Of a stretch of DNA of 36,168 nucleotides, positions 6,748-15,431 are shown piece by piece. The stretch spans positions 1 to 36,168 of the forward strand of contig DATLXU010000030.1 of assembly GCA_035575515.1 (NCBI GenBank). Reading direction: 5' to 3'. Origin of the DNA: DATLXU01 sp035575515. GTDB taxonomy: Bacteria; Acidobacteriota; Blastocatellia; UBA7656. The notes under the pieces were generated by a model, which saw nothing but the letters and a program-made list of their open reading frames with translations, did not search any database and had not been told where the DNA came from. The translations under genes and the position numbers were made by a program. How positions within the stretch are numbered: the first letter of the stretch is position 1; each line of letters begins with the position of its first letter.

Positions 6748-8844
6748 CTAACGTGCATCTGGCGGCACGGCTGCCGCGTTGCCGTTGATGAATCGGTCGA
6801 ACCAATAGACCTGCCAGTTCAGGCTTTCCACCAGATGCTTAGGCTCACCCGTGCGCGTGAGGTTGTGATTCTCGCGCGGGAAAATTACAAACTCCGTCGT
6901 CACGCCGAAATGCTTCAACGCGCGGAACCATTGCTCGCCCTGCTCTAACGGCACGCGATAGTCATTGTCTGAATGAAGTATCAGCGTCGGCGTTTTAACA
7001 TTCTTCGCGTACTTCAACGGCGAGCGGTCCCAGAACATGTCGAACTTCTCGAACAAGTCGCCTTCGAAATCGCGCTTGTGGCCGTATGCGCCGTCGCGCG
7101 TGCCTTCATCGCTTATGAAATTCACGACGCTGCGCAAGGTCACCGCAGCTTTGAACATATCGGTGTGACCAACTATCCAGTTTGTCATAAATCCGCCGTA
7201 GCTGCCTCCGGTCACGCCCAGCCGGTCGCGGTCAATCCACGGATATTTTTTCAGTACCGCATTAACGCCGCTCATAATATCTGTGTAGTCCTTGCCGCCC
7301 CATTCGCCTATGATGCCGTTTTCGAACTTCTCGCCGTAGCCGGTCGAGCCTCGCGGATTCGTGAAGAACACGGCCCAGCCGCGAGCCGCGTAGACTTGAA
7401 ACTCGTGGTACCAGTCAACGCCGTACATCCCCGCAGGGCCGCCGTGAATGCTCAGAATCATCGGATACTTTCTTCCTTCGCGCCACCCGATTGGCTTAAC
7501 TAAAAAGCCGTCAATATCCCAGCCGTCGGCGCTCTTGTATGGCACACGCTCAACGTCGGCAAGCTCAAGCTGCCGCCACAACGCTTCGTTCAACCGCGTC
7601 AGCTTGCGCTCGTTTTTGCCCGAAAGGTCAGCGATGTAGAGGTCGTCCATGTGCTTGAAGTCGTTCGCGGTGTAAACAATCTTTCCCGTCCTATCGTTAA
7701 AGTCGACATTATGCACGGCCCGCTCGCCTGACGTCACTGGTCGCACTTCTTTCGCCACAACGTCAACTCTGAACAGATGAGTCTCGCCTTTAACGCCCGC
7801 TTCAAAGTAGAGCGCGCGTCCGTCTTCGGCCCAATCCAGACCCGACGGAATCAAATCCAAATCTTTCGCGGCGAGAACAGACGTCGCGCCGCCCGTTGCA
7901 GGCGCAAGCCAAATCTTCGGATGATTCTTTTCGGTGACTCTGCCAATAAAGGCGATTGTCTTTCCGTCGGGCGACCATCGAGGGCTGTTGTCGCCTTCTT
8001 CGTGATCTGAAATCTTCGTAAGCTCGCCGCCTTCAGCCGAGATGACCCACACGTCAGAGTTGCGGTTCTGCTCGTACTCTTTGCCCGTGCGGTTTGAAAC
8101 GAAAGCGATCTTCTTCGAGTCGGGCGACCACTGCGGGTCCGAGTCGTTCCAGTCATCGCCCGAAGTGATCTGCTTTCCGGTTCCGGTTTTAACGTCAACG
8201 ACCCAGATGTGCGCGCGCCGATCATCGAACCAGCCCGTGTCGTTGAACTTGTAAGAGATATGCTTGTAGTGACGCACGTCGCTGCGGGCCGCGTTTTCGG
8301 AGCGGCTGTCGCTCGGTCCCACTCGACTTATTACCGCGAGCCGCGTCCCGTCGGGCGACCACACAAAGCTGCTCACGCCGTTCTTGAGATTCGTCACGCG
8401 GCGCGCTTCGCCTCCGCTCATCGAGAGAATGTAAACCTGCGGGCGCGCCTCGCTCGTTGTGCTTTCAGATGAGCCGCGCGCAGCCGTTGAGTCTGCCGTC
8501 GGGCGCGCGGAGATGAACGCCAACCACTGGCCGTCAGGACTCCAACGCGGCGAGTTTGAATTCTGCGGGCTTGTCGTGAACTGCCACGGCTGGCGCGAGC
8601 CGTCTGCCGCGACCATCCAGATGGCAGAGTTGCGGCGATTCTGCTTTTGATCAATCTTCGTGACGACGTAAGCGATGAGCCGCCCGTCGGGCGAGATGCG
8701 CGGGTCGCTGATGAACTCGAAGGCGAAATAATCTTCAGGCGTGATGCCGCGCTTGCCGTTGTTCTCCTGTGCTCGCGCAAGCGACGATAAAAGCATTACA
8801 ACGATGAAGAATAATATGGCTGATGGTTTTGCTTTTCTTATCAT
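6748..8844 (-). CDS. Secreted S9 family peptidase (prolyl oligopeptidase / acylaminoacyl peptidase type)
   Basis: A 698-residue serine peptidase that cleaves short peptides in the periplasm. An N-terminal signal peptide (basic IRKAK, hydrophobic ILFFIVVMLLSSLARAQ) ends near residue 25. Residues about 30-430 form a beta-propeller with repeated TolB/PD40 blades (SPDGRLIAYV, WSPDGQWLAFIS, WSPDSKKIAFVS, WSPDGKTIAFIG). The alpha/beta-hydrolase domain follows, with nucleophile Ser548 in GGSYGGF, Asp628 in HSDNDYRVP and His660 in PRENHN, so the triad is complete. The ATG at 8844 has AGGAG 7 bases upstream. It stands between a decayed locus and a small unknown gene. Such peptidases are numerous in Acidobacteriota; the substrate is not predictable. 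Confidence 0.93.
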   Translation of the reverse strand: MIRKAKPSAILFFIVVMLLSSLARAQENNGKRGITPEDYFAFEFISDPRISPDGRLIAYVVTKIDQKQNRRNSAIWMVAADGSRQPWQFTTSPQNSNSPRWSPDGQWLAFISARPTADSTAARGSSESTTSEARPQVYILSMSGGEARRVTNLKNGVSSFVWSPDGTRLAVISRVGPSDSRSENAARSDVRHYKHISYKFNDTGWFDDRRAHIWVVDVKTGTGKQITSGDDWNDSDPQWSPDSKKIAFVSNRTGKEYEQNRNSDVWVISAEGGELTKISDHEEGDNSPRWSPDGKTIAFIGRVTEKNHPKIWLAPATGGATSVLAAKDLDLIPSGLDWAEDGRALYFEAGVKGETHLFRVDVVAKEVRPVTSGERAVHNVDFNDRTGKIVYTANDFKHMDDLYIADLSGKNERKLTRLNEALWRQLELADVERVPYKSADGWDIDGFLVKPIGWREGRKYPMILSIHGGPAGMYGVDWYHEFQVYAARGWAVFFTNPRGSTGYGEKFENGIIGEWGGKDYTDIMSGVNAVLKKYPWIDRDRLGVTGGSYGGFMTNWIVGHTDMFKAAVTLRSVVNFISDEGTRDGAYGHKRDFEGDLFEKFDMFWDRSPLKYAKNVKTPTLILHSDNDYRVPLEQGEQWFRALKHFGVTTEFVIFPRENHNLTRTGEPKHLVESLNWQVYWFDRFINGNAAAVPPDAR

Positions 8845-8914
8845 GATTTTTGCTCCTGAGAGTTAAGAGGTTCCTGGATACACATGCCGAAGGCGGCTGA
8901 TTGATGGCGGGCAA

Positions 8915-9160
8915 TCAATCGCGCCGCGCAATCAGCGTGCTCATCCATCGGCGACGCTGCGGGCTGTCGGGCGCGCGAACGACGCGGCAGAAAGTCTGCG
9001 CCGCGACCTGCTCAAGATCGTTCATCCATTCCTGCTCGACGAGGAAATGGCCCGCGCCGTCTGCAATCAACTTCCTATCAGCAAATTGATACTGCCACTC
9101 GACGTGAAAGGCGTTCGCCCAGAAAGCGTCTCTGCCAATGATTTCGATTCTGATTTGCAT
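8915..9160 (-). CDS. Small hypothetical protein, 81 residues
   Basis: Not recognised. It reads as a compact soluble protein with alternating strand-like segments (MQIRIEIIGRDAFW, HVEWQYQFADRKLIAD, AGHFLVEQEWMNDLEQVAAQ) and a basic C-terminus (QRRRWMSTLIARRD). It is rich in Trp and aromatic residues for its length. The ATG at 9160 lacks a strong ribosome binding site. It lies 70 bases upstream of the S9 peptidase on the same strand and could be co-transcribed with it. The frame is plausible as coding but not proven. Confidence 0.5.
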   Translation of the reverse strand: MQIRIEIIGRDAFWANAFHVEWQYQFADRKLIADGAGHFLVEQEWMNDLEQVAAQTFCRVVRAPDSPQRRRWMSTLIARRD

Positions 9161-9315
9161 AAGCGCAGCAAAACTATCTTAGAAAAAAGCCTCGCTGTCA
9201 AATAATCATCCCGCAGGCAGGCTCTTGCGCGCAAAGCTTGGGCGAGCGGTGAATCAGGCTTCTCGTCTAGCAACCTGTTGGCAGAACTCTTAATGCTCGG
9301 TCAATGCACCCTGCT

Positions 9316-11196
9316 TTAATCATCAGCGATGCTTTCTGCGAAGGTGCGCTTGTAGTCCTGATAGAATTGCAGCTTGTAAAGCTGCCAGTAGAGGCCGCGC
9401 TCAGCCAACAACTCTTGATGCGCGCCCACCTCGCGTATCTCGCCCTTATGCATCACGATGATCTTATCAACCGATTGAATCGTCGAAAGCCGGTGCGCGA
9501 TCACAAGCGATGTGCGCCCCTGCATCAATCGCTCGACCGCATCACGAATCAAAATCTCAGTCTCAGTATCAATAGAACTGGTGGCTTCATCCAAAATCAG
9601 AATGCGCGGGTCGAAGGCGAGCGCGCGGGCAAAACTTATCAACTGCTTCTGTCCCACGGAAAGCCCCGCGCCGCGCTCGCGCACTTCCGTGCCGTAGCCA
9701 TCGGGCAGCCTTCTTATGAAACTATCGGCGTGGACTTCGCGCGCCGCCGCAATCAACTGCTCGTCGCTTATCTGTTTATTGCCCAACCGGATGTTGCTTG
9801 CGATGTCGCCCGAAAACAGGAACACATCCTGAAGCACTATCGAAAAGTTCGCGCGCAAATCTTCCAAATCCCATTCGCGAATGTCTATGCCGTCAAGCAG
9901 TATCTCGCCGCGCTGAATGTCGTAAAACCTCAAGAGCAGATTCGTGATCGTAGTCTTGCCCGCGCCCGTGTGGCCTACGAATGCGACGCGCTCGCCCGGC
10001 TCGACCGTAAACGACACGTCGCGCAGAATCCAATCTTCGTTCTTGTAAGCGAACCAGACGTTGCGAAACTCTATGCGCCCGCGCGCGCGGCCAACGCCTG
10101 CTGGCGCGTCGAGTGATTTAATCGTTACAGGTTCGTCGAGCAGTTTGAAGATCCTTTCAGACGATGCCATCGCCGATTGCAGTATGTTGTACTTTTCGCT
10201 GATGTCCGAAATCGGCTCGTAAAAAGAGCGCGCCAGTTGAATGAACGCGACGAGCGTTCCAATAGTCGCCACGCCTTGAATCACCTGCCCGCCGCCGTAC
10301 CAGATGATGAGCGCGATGCCGAGACTGCCGATAATCTCAACCGCTGGATAGAAGACCGCGTAATAAAATATCGTGTCAATGTTCGCTTTGCGATGCGCTT
10401 CGTTTATCTCGTCGAACTTGCGCATCTCTTTCTCTTCGCGGTTGAACAACTGCACGATGGGCATTCCCGTGATGTGCTCCTGCAGGAACGCGTTGATGCG
10501 CGCGATGCGAACTCTGACCTGACGAAATGACGAACGCGCGCCAAGCCGGAACCACGTCGTCAGCGCAGCAAGCAGCGGCAGTATGGCAAACGACACGAGC
10601 GCAAGCTTCCAGTTGACCTGAAACATGAAAATCACGATGTAGAAGATCATCGCCAGGTCGCCGAAGATAGTTATCACTCCAGCCGTAAACATCTCGTTGA
10701 GCGCGTCAACGTCCGTCGTGAGCCGCGTCATCAAACGGCCCACAGGGTTGCGATCATAAAACTGCACGGGCAGCCGTTGCAGGTGCGCGAATATCTCCTT
10801 GCGCAGGTCGTACATAATGTATTGACCCATCGCCTGCATCACAATGGCTTGCGTGTACTGGACGATGAAGGCCGCGAGGTTGGCGAGCAGAAAAACTATC
10901 GCTATAAAAGCAATGCCTTGAAATGCGCTGCCGCCGAAGCCAAACCACTCGGCGGCATTCTTCAAAAAGAGCGCAAAGCCTGCCGGTGGCTTCGACGGAT
11001 CGGGCGCGAGGAAGAGATCAATCGCAGCTTTCGTGAGCGGCGGCCCCGCAAGCACCAGTGGCGCGCTCAGCATCGTCAGCAGGATAGCCGTGCCTGCGTG
11101 CCACTTGTATGGCCACAGATAACGCAGCAATCGCCGCATCAGCCGCGCGTCGTATGCTTTGCCTAATACCTCTTCTTCGTGGTGAGAGTCTGCCAT
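9316..11196 (-). CDS. ABC exporter half-transporter, consensus-Walker-B subunit of a heterodimer
   Basis: A 626-residue fusion of a six-helix exporter domain (about residues 25-335) and an ATPase domain (about 375-610). Motifs: Walker A GHTGAGKTT at 408-416, Q-loop SIVLQDVF near 455, signature LSVGQ at 512-516 (consensus LSGGQ), Walker B ILILDE at 532-537 with the catalytic Glu kept, and H-switch IAHRLST. It lies 15 bases downstream of its partner gene. In heterodimeric exporters such as TM287/288 and YheI/YheH, one site is degenerate: its Walker B comes from one chain and its altered signature from the other. That fits here, since this chain has the altered signature and the partner has the altered Walker B. 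Substrate unknown (lipid or drug export typical). Confidence 0.93.
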   Translation of the reverse strand: MADSHHEEEVLGKAYDARLMRRLLRYLWPYKWHAGTAILLTMLSAPLVLAGPPLTKAAIDLFLAPDPSKPPAGFALFLKNAAEWFGFGGSAFQGIAFIAIVFLLANLAAFIVQYTQAIVMQAMGQYIMYDLRKEIFAHLQRLPVQFYDRNPVGRLMTRLTTDVDALNEMFTAGVITIFGDLAMIFYIVIFMFQVNWKLALVSFAILPLLAALTTWFRLGARSSFRQVRVRIARINAFLQEHITGMPIVQLFNREEKEMRKFDEINEAHRKANIDTIFYYAVFYPAVEIIGSLGIALIIWYGGGQVIQGVATIGTLVAFIQLARSFYEPISDISEKYNILQSAMASSERIFKLLDEPVTIKSLDAPAGVGRARGRIEFRNVWFAYKNEDWILRDVSFTVEPGERVAFVGHTGAGKTTITNLLLRFYDIQRGEILLDGIDIREWDLEDLRANFSIVLQDVFLFSGDIASNIRLGNKQISDEQLIAAAREVHADSFIRRLPDGYGTEVRERGAGLSVGQKQLISFARALAFDPRILILDEATSSIDTETEILIRDAVERLMQGRTSLVIAHRLSTIQSVDKIIVMHKGEIREVGAHQELLAERGLYWQLYKLQFYQDYKRTFAESIADD

Positions 11197-11211
11197 AATG
11201 AATCGCCAAAC

Positions 11212-12954
11212 CTAACTCGCCGCCAATTCTTCTTCAAGCAACTGCTTCTCGTACAGCTCTGCATAAAGTCCGCCCCGAGCGATTAACTCATCGTGCGTGC
11301 CGCGCTCGGCTATGCGCCCATCTTCGAGCACAACAATCAAATCAGCGTCTTTAACGGTTGATACTCGATGCGAAACGATGAAGCTTGTGCGCCCGCGCAT
11401 GATGCGCCGCAGGTGATGAAGGATCTTCTCTTCCGTGTAGGTGTCAACCGACGAGAGCGCGTCATCTAAAATCAATATGCGCGGGCGGCGAATCAGCGCG
11501 CGAGCAATTGCCGTTCGCTGCTTCTGCCCGCCGGAAAGCGTTATGCCGCGCTCGCCTACGAGCGTCGCGTAGCCTTTCGGAAAGTCGTTAATGTCTTCCG
11601 CGATTCCGGCTTCGAGCGCGGCCTGCTCAATCTCTTCTCGCGTGGCGCGCTCGACTCCGAAAGCGATGTTTTCAGCAACCGACTCGCTAAACAAAAAAGT
11701 CTCCTGCGGCACATATCCAATCGAAGAGCGCAGCACGCGCAGCGGTATCTCTCTGATTGGCCACCCATCAATCAACACCGCGCCATCTTCGGCATCGAGC
11801 AGGCGCGGAACTAAATTCATCAGCGTAGATTTGCCTGAGCCGACCGCACCTACGAACGCTACGGTCTGACCTGGCGCTATGTGAAGGTTTATATCTTTGA
11901 GCGCAGGCTCGCTTGCGCCTTTGTATGTGAAGGTGAGATTGCGAAATTCTATCTCGCCTTCAATCTCTTCGATGTCGCGCGTGTTTTCATCATCGCGGAT
12001 CGCAGGCTCGATTGAAAGTATTTCGTGCATGCGGCCCATCGAAGCCATGCCGCGCTGGAAAATATTTATCACCCAGCCCAGCGCAATCATCGGCCAGACG
12101 AGATAGCCGAGATAAAGAGTGAACTGAACGAACTGGCCGATGGTTATCGCGCCGCGCACGGTGAGGCCTCCGCCGTACCACAGCACCGCGATGAAGCCTA
12201 GCCCGATGAAGAATTGCAATATAGGGTGAAACACGCCCGATAGTCGTATGAGCTTCATGTTGCGGTTGACGAACTCGCGGTTGACCCGCTTGAAGCTTTC
12301 GACTTCGGCCCGCTCCTGCGTGTAGGCGCGAATCACTCGAACGCCTGCTAAGGATTCCTGCGCGCGGTTCGACACCGTGCCGAAGTACTCCTGCACGTCC
12401 TGAAATCTGTCGTGAATCCGCTTTGAAAAATAGTTCGTTGCGAAGACGACCAGCGGCATTGCTATGAAAGACAACAGCATCAGGCGCCAACTGATTGAGA
12501 TCATCAGCGGGATGATCAGCGCCATCGCAAAGATGGTGTTCATCGAATACATCAGCGCGGGTCCAACAATCATTCGCACGGCTGAAAGGTCGTTCGTCGC
12601 CCGCGCCATCAAATCGCCCGTGCGATGCGTTTGGTAAAACTCGAAGGGCAGCCGTTGAAGATGCGCGTAGAAGTCGTTGCGCATATCGTACTCGATGTGG
12701 CGCGACATATTGATTAGCGCGCGGCGTTGCATGAAGAGAAACAGCCCCTGCGTGAGCGCGATGACGACGAGCAGGCCGCCGTAGCGCAAAAGCTTTTCGT
12801 GAGTGACTGCGACGTTGAGATCGTCAACCGCGTCGCGCAGCACAAAGGGCGCCATCAGCCGCACGAGGTTCGTCATGAAGACGCACGAGATGCCGAAGAT
12901 CATTATGCGCCGGTACGGCCTGAAATAACCTATTAACCTTTTGAGCGGAGTCAT
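11212..12954 (-). CDS. ABC exporter half-transporter, degenerate-Walker-B subunit
   Basis: A 580-residue exporter half: six transmembrane helices within about residues 15-305, then an ATPase domain with Walker A GAVGSGKST at 369-377, Q-loop YVPQETF near 415, consensus signature LSGGQ at 473-477, Walker B ILILDD at 493-498 and H-switch VSHRVST. The catalytic glutamate that follows Walker B is replaced by aspartate (LDDALSSVD instead of LDEATSSVD), the hallmark of the degenerate subunit in heterodimeric exporters. It is the first gene of a two-gene operon on the minus strand; the upstream 214 bases separate it from the divergent sigma-factor pseudogene. An MsbA-like lipid flippase or a multidrug exporter are both possible. 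Confidence 0.93.
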   Translation of the reverse strand: MTPLKRLIGYFRPYRRIMIFGISCVFMTNLVRLMAPFVLRDAVDDLNVAVTHEKLLRYGGLLVVIALTQGLFLFMQRRALINMSRHIEYDMRNDFYAHLQRLPFEFYQTHRTGDLMARATNDLSAVRMIVGPALMYSMNTIFAMALIIPLMISISWRLMLLSFIAMPLVVFATNYFSKRIHDRFQDVQEYFGTVSNRAQESLAGVRVIRAYTQERAEVESFKRVNREFVNRNMKLIRLSGVFHPILQFFIGLGFIAVLWYGGGLTVRGAITIGQFVQFTLYLGYLVWPMIALGWVINIFQRGMASMGRMHEILSIEPAIRDDENTRDIEEIEGEIEFRNLTFTYKGASEPALKDINLHIAPGQTVAFVGAVGSGKSTLMNLVPRLLDAEDGAVLIDGWPIREIPLRVLRSSIGYVPQETFLFSESVAENIAFGVERATREEIEQAALEAGIAEDINDFPKGYATLVGERGITLSGGQKQRTAIARALIRRPRILILDDALSSVDTYTEEKILHHLRRIMRGRTSFIVSHRVSTVKDADLIVVLEDGRIAERGTHDELIARGGLYAELYEKQLLEEELAAS

Positions 12955-13168
12955 AACGAATAAACCATTACGCCGCGCGCGTCACCTTTGTTGCGCTCAT
13001 AAAAATTAGCGGGCCGCCTTTGCTCCCGCCGGAATTGATAATTGTAACGATTGGGAATCTGTTGCGAAAGTCAGCCGGAAAATAGATGGTTGCTGACTTG
13101 CCTGAAGTCTACTAAAATGGCCTCCATCTGACCAGGTTAACTGTGCGACATCAGCTACAGATGGTAAT

Positions 13169-13799
13169 GTGAAAGATACCTCCATCCAAACGGCGCAGAG
13201 GAAGAAAGACTGGGCGCTGACCTAAAGTGTTTTCGATTATCTTCTGTCGTGGTTCGACAAAAGCGCGAACTCGGGCGCGGAAAAATATCTTGAGACGCGC
13301 TGCCGCCTCGTTTCATATTTCGACCGCAAGAACTGTCTCGCGCCCGATGATCTTGCCGACGAGACGCTCAATCGAGTCGCGCGCAGTCTTGAAGAAGGCT
13401 CGATTACAGACGCAAGTCCAGCGCATTACTGTTACATAGTCGCAAAGTTTGTTTTCCTTGAATACCTTCGCCACGCCGAGCGCAATTAAACGGGCTTGGA
13501 TGAACTGCCCGCATCGTCTCAGGCGGCGCTCGATCCAGAAAAAATCTCAGAGCAAAGCGAGGAGGCTGAAAGAGAAGAGAAGCGGCTCGATTGCCTTGAG
13601 CGATGCTTAGAGAAGCTAGAGCCTGAAAGCCGCGAAATCATCACACGGTATTATCAGGGCGAGCAGCGAGCGAAGATTAAGAACCGTCGCGCGCTGGCCG
13701 AAGCTTTAGGGCATAACGATGAATGCGTTGAGCATAAGAGCTTGCCGCATACGCGACCGTCTCGAAGATTGTGTGAGCAAATGTTTGAGCCGCGAGTGA
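13169..13799 (+). pseudogene. RNA polymerase sigma-70-like factor, broken by two stops and a frameshift
   Basis: The frame from GTG 13169 reads VKDTSIQTAQRKKDWALT, then TAA at 13223-13225, then SVFDYLLSWFDKSANSGAEK and on through YFDRKNCLAPDDLADETLNR to EYLRHAERN, a second TAA at 13487-13489, and LDELPASS...LEKLEPESREIITRYYQGEQ. Near 13711 one extra base shifts the frame; the continuation ITMNALSIRACRIRDRLEDC ends at TGA 13797-13799. Joined, it gives about 209 residues with region-2-like (YFDRKNC...DLADETLNRVA) and region-4-like (LSIRACRIRDRLEDCV, helix-turn-helix) parts of small acidobacterial sigma-like regulators. A CAA-to-TAA change explains the first stop. A 7-bp inverted repeat CCATCTG/CAGATGG (13124-13164) lies just upstream. 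Three independent lesions make this a pseudogene unless the assembly is poor here. Confidence 0.8.
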
Positions 13800-13840
13800 A
13801 ATGTTTTTCTGATTTCGTCTCAATATTACAGGGGGCTTAG

Positions 13841-14203
13841 GTGAATAATCGGATATACGATGACGAGTTGCTTACGCAATATCTGCTTGGGCAGTTGCCT
13901 GAACGCGAAGCGGAGCGACTTGACGAATTGAGCTTCACCGATGCCGCGATGGCTGCGCGCTTGCAGGCAATAGAAAACGATCTTGTTGATGCTTACGCGA
14001 GAGGCAAGATTGCAGACGCAACGCTCGAAAGGTTCAACTCGTATTATCTCGCTTCGCCAAAGAGGCGCGAGAAAGCAGCCTTTGCGCGCGGGCTTCAAAG
14101 GTTCAAGCTGGACAACGAAAAGATGAATTGCGCTCGAACGCCTTTCCACTTGCGGAGCTTTATTCAATCGCGCGAATGCGATAATCTTCTGAGCCAAAGA
14201 TGA
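13841..14203 (+). CDS. Truncated anti-sigma-like protein
   Basis: A 120-residue protein starting at GTG 13841. The first 90 residues match the N-terminal domain of proteins usually found just after acidobacterial sigma-like genes: YDDELLTQYLLGQLPEREAE, then IENDLVDAYARGKI and ERFNSYYLASPKRREKAAFA. In such proteins this cytoplasmic domain binds the sigma factor and is followed by a transmembrane segment and a sensor part. Here residues about 95-120 are unrelated, no membrane helix follows and the gene stops. So it is probably truncated, in step with the broken sigma gene 40 bases upstream. Its TGA overlaps the next gene's ATG (ATGA). Confidence 0.6.
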   Translation: MNNRIYDDELLTQYLLGQLPEREAERLDELSFTDAAMAARLQAIENDLVDAYARGKIADATLERFNSYYLASPKRREKAAFARGLQRFKLDNEKMNCARTPFHLRSFIQSRECDNLLSQR

Positions 14204-14799
14204 CGGCTCAGAAGAAAAAGAGAATCTCGGCGGCGAAGTTTTTAAAGAGGCTCGCCAGCGCGCCATTCGTTTTTCTGGCGGCGATAGTCATCCTGCTCGA
14301 AGACTGGCTGTGGGATGATCTGGCGCGGCTAGCCGCAAGCATAGGGCGCTTGCCTATCTTTCGCCAGATTGAAAGCTTCATCGTTTGGCTTCCGCCTTAT
14401 GCCGCGCTCGCATTCTTCGCCGCGCCGACCTTGCTGCTTCTGCCTGTGAAGCTCGCGGCAATCTATTTCATCTCTCACGGGCGCGCGACGCTCGGAATGC
14501 TCACGATCGTCGCAGCGAAGATTGGGGGCACGGCTCTTGTCGCGCGCATATTCACTCTGACTCGCCCGAAGCTTATGCGCATAGGCTGGTTCGTCTGGTT
14601 GTATGAAAAATTCATTGCCTTCAAAGCGCGCGTCTACTCAGCGATCAAATCAACCTTCGTTTACAAAATCGCGCACAGGCGATACCTGCGCTTTCGTGAG
14701 GCAATAAGAATCTGGAAGAACAAGCGGCGAGGCTTCGTCAGAAGGCGCTGGAACGCATCCATTAGATTATTCCGCCGACGAAAGCAGGAGCAGGAATAA
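14200..14799 (+). CDS. Conserved-looking membrane protein of unknown function
   Basis: A 199-residue protein with a basic N-terminus (KKKRISAAKFLKRL), a hydrophobic segment at about 25-40 (PFVFLAAIVILLEDWLWD), two further hydrophobic stretches at about 65-95 (VWLPPYAALAFFAAPTLLLL) and 100-125, and a very basic C-terminal tail from 140 onward (many Arg/Lys, ending RRRKQEQE). The layout suggests two or three membrane helices with a positively charged cytoplasmic tail. It overlaps the anti-sigma-like gene by four bases. Similar proteins annotated only as transmembrane proteins occur in several phyla; no function is assigned. Confidence 0.7.
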   Translation: MTAQKKKRISAAKFLKRLASAPFVFLAAIVILLEDWLWDDLARLAASIGRLPIFRQIESFIVWLPPYAALAFFAAPTLLLLPVKLAAIYFISHGRATLGMLTIVAAKIGGTALVARIFTLTRPKLMRIGWFVWLYEKFIAFKARVYSAIKSTFVYKIAHRRYLRFREAIRIWKNKRRGFVRRRWNASIRLFRRRKQEQE

Positions 14800-14822
14800 G
14801 CCTGCTTGCCTCAGCATTATTT

Positions 14823-15257
14823 TTATTTCTCGTTATTGTTTTTTTCGTTCAGCCTTATGTAGGTCAAAAGCCCTTTAGCGGCCAATCGGCCCTTTGAATC
14901 AAAAACGTCGCAGTCGGCGACGATGATGCGGCGGCCATCGCGGATTATTCGCGCATCGGCCACGACTCTGCCTTCGCGAATTGCGCTCAGGTAATTCACC
15001 TTCATCTCTACCGTAGTGAATCGGTCTTGCGGCTCGGAGACGCTCACAATCGCAAAGGCGACCGCCGTGTCAATCAACGAAGCTATCGCGCCGCCGTGCA
15101 TCACGCCCTGAAGTTGCAATAATTCTTTTCGCGTCTCGACGCTCAATCGAGCGCGGCCATTTTCGATTTCGTCAATCTCAAATCCTAGAAATCGCGGGAA
15201 GTGATTCATCTCGAACTTTTCGCGTATGATCCGCTCTCGCTCAGGTGTCATCTCCAT
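14823..15257 (-). CDS. PaaI-family hotdog thioesterase
   Basis: A 144-residue single hotdog domain that likely hydrolyses acyl- or aryl-CoA thioesters. The family signature QGVMHGGAIASLIDTAVAFA at about 49-68 contains the HGG turn and the catalytic-region Asp; the second strand block TTVEMKVNYLSAIREG is also typical. Length fits the family (130-150). It is alone between the sigma-region genes and the TonB receptor and is convergent with the membrane protein at 14200-14799, whose stop is 23 bases away. Substrate unknown. Confidence 0.9.
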   Translation of the reverse strand: MEMTPERERIIREKFEMNHFPRFLGFEIDEIENGRARLSVETRKELLQLQGVMHGGAIASLIDTAVAFAIVSVSEPQDRFTTVEMKVNYLSAIREGRVVADARIIRDGRRIIVADCDVFDSKGRLAAKGLLTYIRLNEKNNNEK

Positions 15258-15343
15258 TAATCGTCTTCATCTCGCTTTCTTTTTTGCTCATCGGCTCTGC
15301 CGATTTCAAATGAACTGTAACCACACAAGCGAAGGCAGGCAAG

Positions 15344-15380
15344 AAATAAAAACGGGGAACTGCGCTATTGCAGCTCCCCG
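15344..15380 (-). terminator. Rho-independent terminator of the TonB receptor gene
   Basis: Minus strand: 11-bp stem with one mismatch (CGGGGAGCTGC / GCAGTTCCCCG), loop of 6, then TTTTTATTT. It lies about 50 bases after the receptor stop codon. Confidence 0.85.
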
Positions 15381-15431
15381 TGAAAATTGTTCAAGCTATT
15401 CACAAGACGATGTCGTAAACTGATGGCATCG

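Noticed and set aside
13496..13840. Independent 114-residue gene
   Set aside because: It is the region-4 half of the broken sigma factor; its last 40 residues are a frameshifted reading of the helix-turn-helix.
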